Of a stretch of 64,000 nt of DNA, positions 61,810 through 64,000 are shown in pieces; positions within the stretch are counted from its first letter, which is position 1; each line of letters opens with the position of its first letter. Under the pieces are notes generated by a model that saw nothing but the letters and a program-made list of their open reading frames with translations, was not told the origin of the DNA and searched no databases. The stretch lies in assembly GCA_016199985.1 (NCBI GenBank), contig JACQFQ010000017.1, forward strand, positions 30,636 through 94,635, given 5' to 3'. This DNA is from Verrucomicrobiota bacterium. GTDB lineage: Bacteria > Verrucomicrobiota > Verrucomicrobiia > Limisphaerales > UBA11320. The position numbers and the translations under genes were made by a program.

Positions 61810-62874
61810 CTACTTCGAGGGTTTCGTTTCGCCGCCTGCCACGTGTTTGGGGAGGCTGTCGAGACGGACTTCAGCGCCTGCCCGCTTCAAGGACTCCGAG
61901 GCGGCCTCCAGGATTCGCACCACCTGCGTTCCCTTGACCCCGGATGTCAACGGAGTCTTGCCGTCTCGGATGCAGTCGATCCAGTGCTGGCATTGCACTT
62001 TCAGGGGTTCCTCTTGCTTGACGTAGGGGGCGTACATATCGCCGTAGTGGTAGGAGTAGTGGAACTCCGCGAAAGTGTCATAGTGGGGCGGGCGTTCCAC
62101 GCGGGCGTCGAAGACCTTTATCTTTTCCAACGTCGCGACGTCGTCATAGACGATCATTCGCTTGGATCCAACGATCGTCATCTCACGGATCTTTCGAGGG
62201 TCGAGCCAGCTGCTTTGGATGAGGGCTGATCTCCGATTCTTGAAGTTCAAGCACAACATCGTGACGTCCTCGATATTGGGGGTTACATGCGCTTCGCCGC
62301 GGCAGTTCACGCTGACCGGCTCCTCCTGCATGATATAGAGGATGATCGCGATGTCGTGGGGCGCCAGATCCCAGGTGACATTGATGTCCTTCTGGAACAG
62401 CCCGAGGTTCAGTCGGCGGGCGCTGATGTAGCGGATTTCTCCAATGTCCCCGGTGTCGACGATCTTCTTGATTTTCCGAACCACCTCGGAATAGAGGAAG
62501 GTGTGGCCCACCATGAGCGTCACCTTCTTTTCCTGGGCGATTTCCACCAACTCCTCGCACTGCGCGGAGGACGCGGCCATCGGCTTTTCGATGAACGTGT
62601 GCTTTCCCGCCAGAAGGCTTGCCTTCGCCATCTTGTGGTGAAACCGCACCGGTGTCGCGATGGCTACCGCATCGATGGCGGCGTTCTTGAGCAGGTGCTC
62701 GTAGTCGCGCTCTGTCTCAACCTCCGGATAGAGCTTCTTGATGTGACTTAACCGCTGCTCGCTGGTGTCGCAAACTGTTTTGAGCTGACAGCCATCCAGG
62801 CTGTTAAAATTACGAATCAGGTTAGGCCCCCAGTAACCGCATCCGACTACCGCCACTCTGAGTTGATTCTTCAT
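61810..62874 (-). CDS. Gfo/Idh/MocA dehydrogenase (WlbA/WbpB-like)
   Basis: The 354-residue product has the Rossmann motif VAVVGCGYWGPNLIRNF at its very start, so the ATG at 62874 is right. AIATPVRFHHKMAKASLLAG, FIEKPMAASSAQC (catalytic Lys of EKP intact) and HTFLYSEVVRKIKKIVD follow. Together with the adjacent acetyltransferase it resembles enzymes of UDP-2,3-diacetamido-uronate synthesis, where the dehydrogenase oxidises C3. The first 53 bases overlap the end of the sugar transferase gene in another frame. Confidence 0.9.
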   Translation of the reverse strand: MKNQLRVAVVGCGYWGPNLIRNFNSLDGCQLKTVCDTSEQRLSHIKKLYPEVETERDYEHLLKNAAIDAVAIATPVRFHHKMAKASLLAGKHTFIEKPMAASSAQCEELVEIAQEKKVTLMVGHTFLYSEVVRKIKKIVDTGDIGEIRYISARRLNLGLFQKDINVTWDLAPHDIAIILYIMQEEPVSVNCRGEAHVTPNIEDVTMLCLNFKNRRSALIQSSWLDPRKIREMTIVGSKRMIVYDDVATLEKIKVFDARVERPPHYDTFAEFHYSYHYGDMYAPYVKQEEPLKVQCQHWIDCIRDGKTPLTSGVKGTQVVRILEAASESLKRAGAEVRLDSLPKHVAGGETKPSK

Positions 62875-63721
62875 TCACCGTAAGCGCTCCGCTCGGACTC
62901 TTGGCCTCAAGCGCGACTGCGGAGGCATCCTTGATCTGGGAAGCCCGCGCAGCCGACTGCGACGCACGGCGCGCAGCCAAGAGTTGAACGATCAGCGCAG
63001 GCACAGTGCGTACAATAATCGCGAGGTCCATGGAAAGACATTTGTAGCGGGAATACGCGATATCCAGCTGGATCATCTGCTTGAAAGTGGTCTGGTTCTT
63101 TCCGCTCACCTGCCACAGACCGGTCAAGCCTGGAACGGCGCGGAAGCGCTCTTTCTGCCAGGCCTCGTACTGCTCGAACTCGAACACCGTGCAAGGGCGC
63201 GGGCCGACAAGGCTCATCTCGCCCTTCAGGACGTTGAGCAACTGGGGCAGCTCATCAAGACCGCTCGCGCGAACCCACTTACCCAGCGGGATCAGGCGCG
63301 AATCGTTGGCGTCCATCTTGTTCATCGGCTTCTCGCCACTGCCGATGAGCTCGGCCAGATGGTTGTTGTGGACCGATGTGTCGGCGCCGCAACGCATCGA
63401 GCGAAACTTGTAGAGCTCAAACTTGTCGGCGTTCAAGCCCACGCGCTGCTGCTTGAAGAAAAGCGGCCCGCGGGAAACGAGCTTGATGTACAGGGCGAGA
63501 GGCAGAGATACCGCCAGGATCGCTGGCAGCGCGGCCACGATCGCAAGAATATCCAGCGCGCGTTTCCAAAATGGGAGCGGAGCTTGCGCCTTCTGATTCT
63601 GAATTTGTACGTTGCGCACGTTGCTGGGTCCGTCGAGAACACCTACTAGGTTCTGCTTCAGGAAACGCAATTTGTTGATGCTATCGTGTACGAACAGGTC
63701 CTTCTGTGTCCGATTACTCAT
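62822..63721 (-). CDS. initiating sugar transferase (WcaJ-like, undecaprenyl-phosphate)
   Basis: The 299-residue product is a bacterial sugar transferase that starts polysaccharide synthesis on a lipid carrier: FWKRALDILAIVAALPAILAV (re-entrant helix), GPLFFKQQRVGLNADKFELY, KFRSM, ASGLDELPQLLNVLKGEMSL, VGPRPCTVFEFEQY and RFRAVPGLTGLWQVSGKN. After the catalytic domain there are about 45 further Ala/Ser-rich residues ending in GGSRMRLLGA, which overlap the next gene by 53 bases. It is the first gene of the operon. The N-terminal part lacks the several membrane helices of long WcaJ forms. Confidence 0.92.
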   Translation of the reverse strand: MSNRTQKDLFVHDSINKLRFLKQNLVGVLDGPSNVRNVQIQNQKAQAPLPFWKRALDILAIVAALPAILAVSLPLALYIKLVSRGPLFFKQQRVGLNADKFELYKFRSMRCGADTSVHNNHLAELIGSGEKPMNKMDANDSRLIPLGKWVRASGLDELPQLLNVLKGEMSLVGPRPCTVFEFEQYEAWQKERFRAVPGLTGLWQVSGKNQTTFKQMIQLDIAYSRYKCLSMDLAIIVRTVPALIVQLLAARRASQSAARASQIKDASAVALEAKSPSGALTVNEESTQSGGSRMRLLGA

Positions 63722-64000
63722 AGATACTAGGGTCGGGTCTAGGGCAATATATACACCCGGATGCCCCTCTGCTCAAATGACAACTTGAGAAAAAATACTA
63801 ATCATTGTAACGCCTTAATTGAGAATTGTTTAAACGAATTAAAGGTACAATGAATCAGCCTAAGCCCCAGACTTTTAGCCCGCCTTCCGCTACTCAACCC
63901 CTCTCAGAGGATTTTCACTGACTGGCGCGTTGTAAGTGCGTGAAGGTTAGTGATCAAATGTCCGCACCCCCCCGAAATGCGTGTGTAGTGGCGACCTACC
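63722..64000 (-). other. non-coding leader of the exopolysaccharide operon up to window end
   Basis: These 279 bases have no credible gene. They include an AT-rich stretch (63790-63850) and the candidate sigma-54 element at 63743-63758. The region runs to the window edge, so what lies beyond is unknown. Confidence 0.5.
63743..63758 (-). promoter_or_regulatory. candidate sigma-54 promoter of the exopolysaccharide operon
   Basis: On the minus strand GGGTGTATATATTGCC places GG and GC ten bases apart with an exact TTGC at the -12 end. The GC lies at 63745-63744, so the start would be near 63732, about 10 bases before the ATG at 63721. Again the leader is short, as for the two VPDSG genes. Confidence 0.4.

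Noticed and set aside
1..64000. tRNA or rRNA genes
   Set aside because: I looked in all gaps longer than about 100 bases for the T-arm and acceptor pattern and found none.

Overview
The window is high-GC bacterial DNA from a Gram-negative didermic organism, most likely a member of the Verrucomicrobiota (Pedosphaera/Limisphaerales-like). This is an inference from three things: a VPDSG-CTERM/exosortase system, a KDO transferase with Mla-type and HpnN-like lipid export, and DUF6797/sorbosone-dehydrogenase-like secreted proteins. It carries about 49 protein genes, no rRNA or tRNA that I can find, no CRISPR array and no insertion sequence. Coding density is high, and many genes overlap by ATGA or are only a few bases apart.

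Region by region. (1) 1-5.5 kb is the distal end of a respiratory complex I operon (nuoJ partial, K, L, M, N). (2) 5.9-9.8 kb holds a 3-methyladenine DNA glycosylase, a large secreted beta-propeller dehydrogenase-like protein and a secreted esterase. (3) 9.9-20.1 kb (minus strand) is an exosortase operon. In transcription order it has a secreted DUF362 protein, an exosortase, histidine kinase PrsK, sigma-54 activator PrsR (ATGA-coupled), a 1,000+ residue TPR lipoprotein (PrsT-like) and a membrane-anchored SGNH hydrolase. (4) 20.2-35.8 kb is mixed: TPR lipoprotein, cNMP-binding protein, HNH nuclease, waaA, a CheX-like protein, a membrane-anchored GH5-like probable pseudoenzyme, PilZ-like protein, pilT, larB-larC, thrH, a small TPR protein, an R/G-rich unknown protein and a YebC-family regulator. 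(5) 35.9-42.8 kb is a lipid-transport cluster: HpnN-like RND protein, an unknown aromatic-repeat envelope protein, and MlaE, MlaF, MlaD. (6) 42.9-48.7 kb is a minus-strand set of sugar-type MFS transporter, Gfo/Idh oxidoreductase, second MFS transporter and cinA. (7) 48.8-52.9 kb has a YfgM-like TPR protein, UDP-glucose dehydrogenase, trpC, and prfB with its programmed +1 frameshift. (8) 53.2-55.1 kb has two paralogous secreted proteins with VPDSG-CTERM-type sorting tails. (9) 55.2-63.7 kb (minus) is an exopolysaccharide operon: initiating sugar transferase, Gfo/Idh dehydrogenase, hexapeptide acetyltransferase, FemAB-like protein, a Wzz-ATPase fusion with a damaged P-loop, and a polysaccharide deacetylase-glycosyltransferase fusion.

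How the parts fit together. The main story is one distributed surface system. The exosortase, its two-component regulators, two candidate cargo proteins and an exopolysaccharide operon all lie within 54 kb. PrsR is a sigma-54 activator, and both cargo genes and the first gene of the exopolysaccharide operon have GG-N10-GC elements resembling -24/-12 promoters just ahead of their start codons. I infer that PrsK/PrsR may co-regulate cargo and polysaccharide. The promoter assignments are by eye and untested, and they would imply unusually short leaders.
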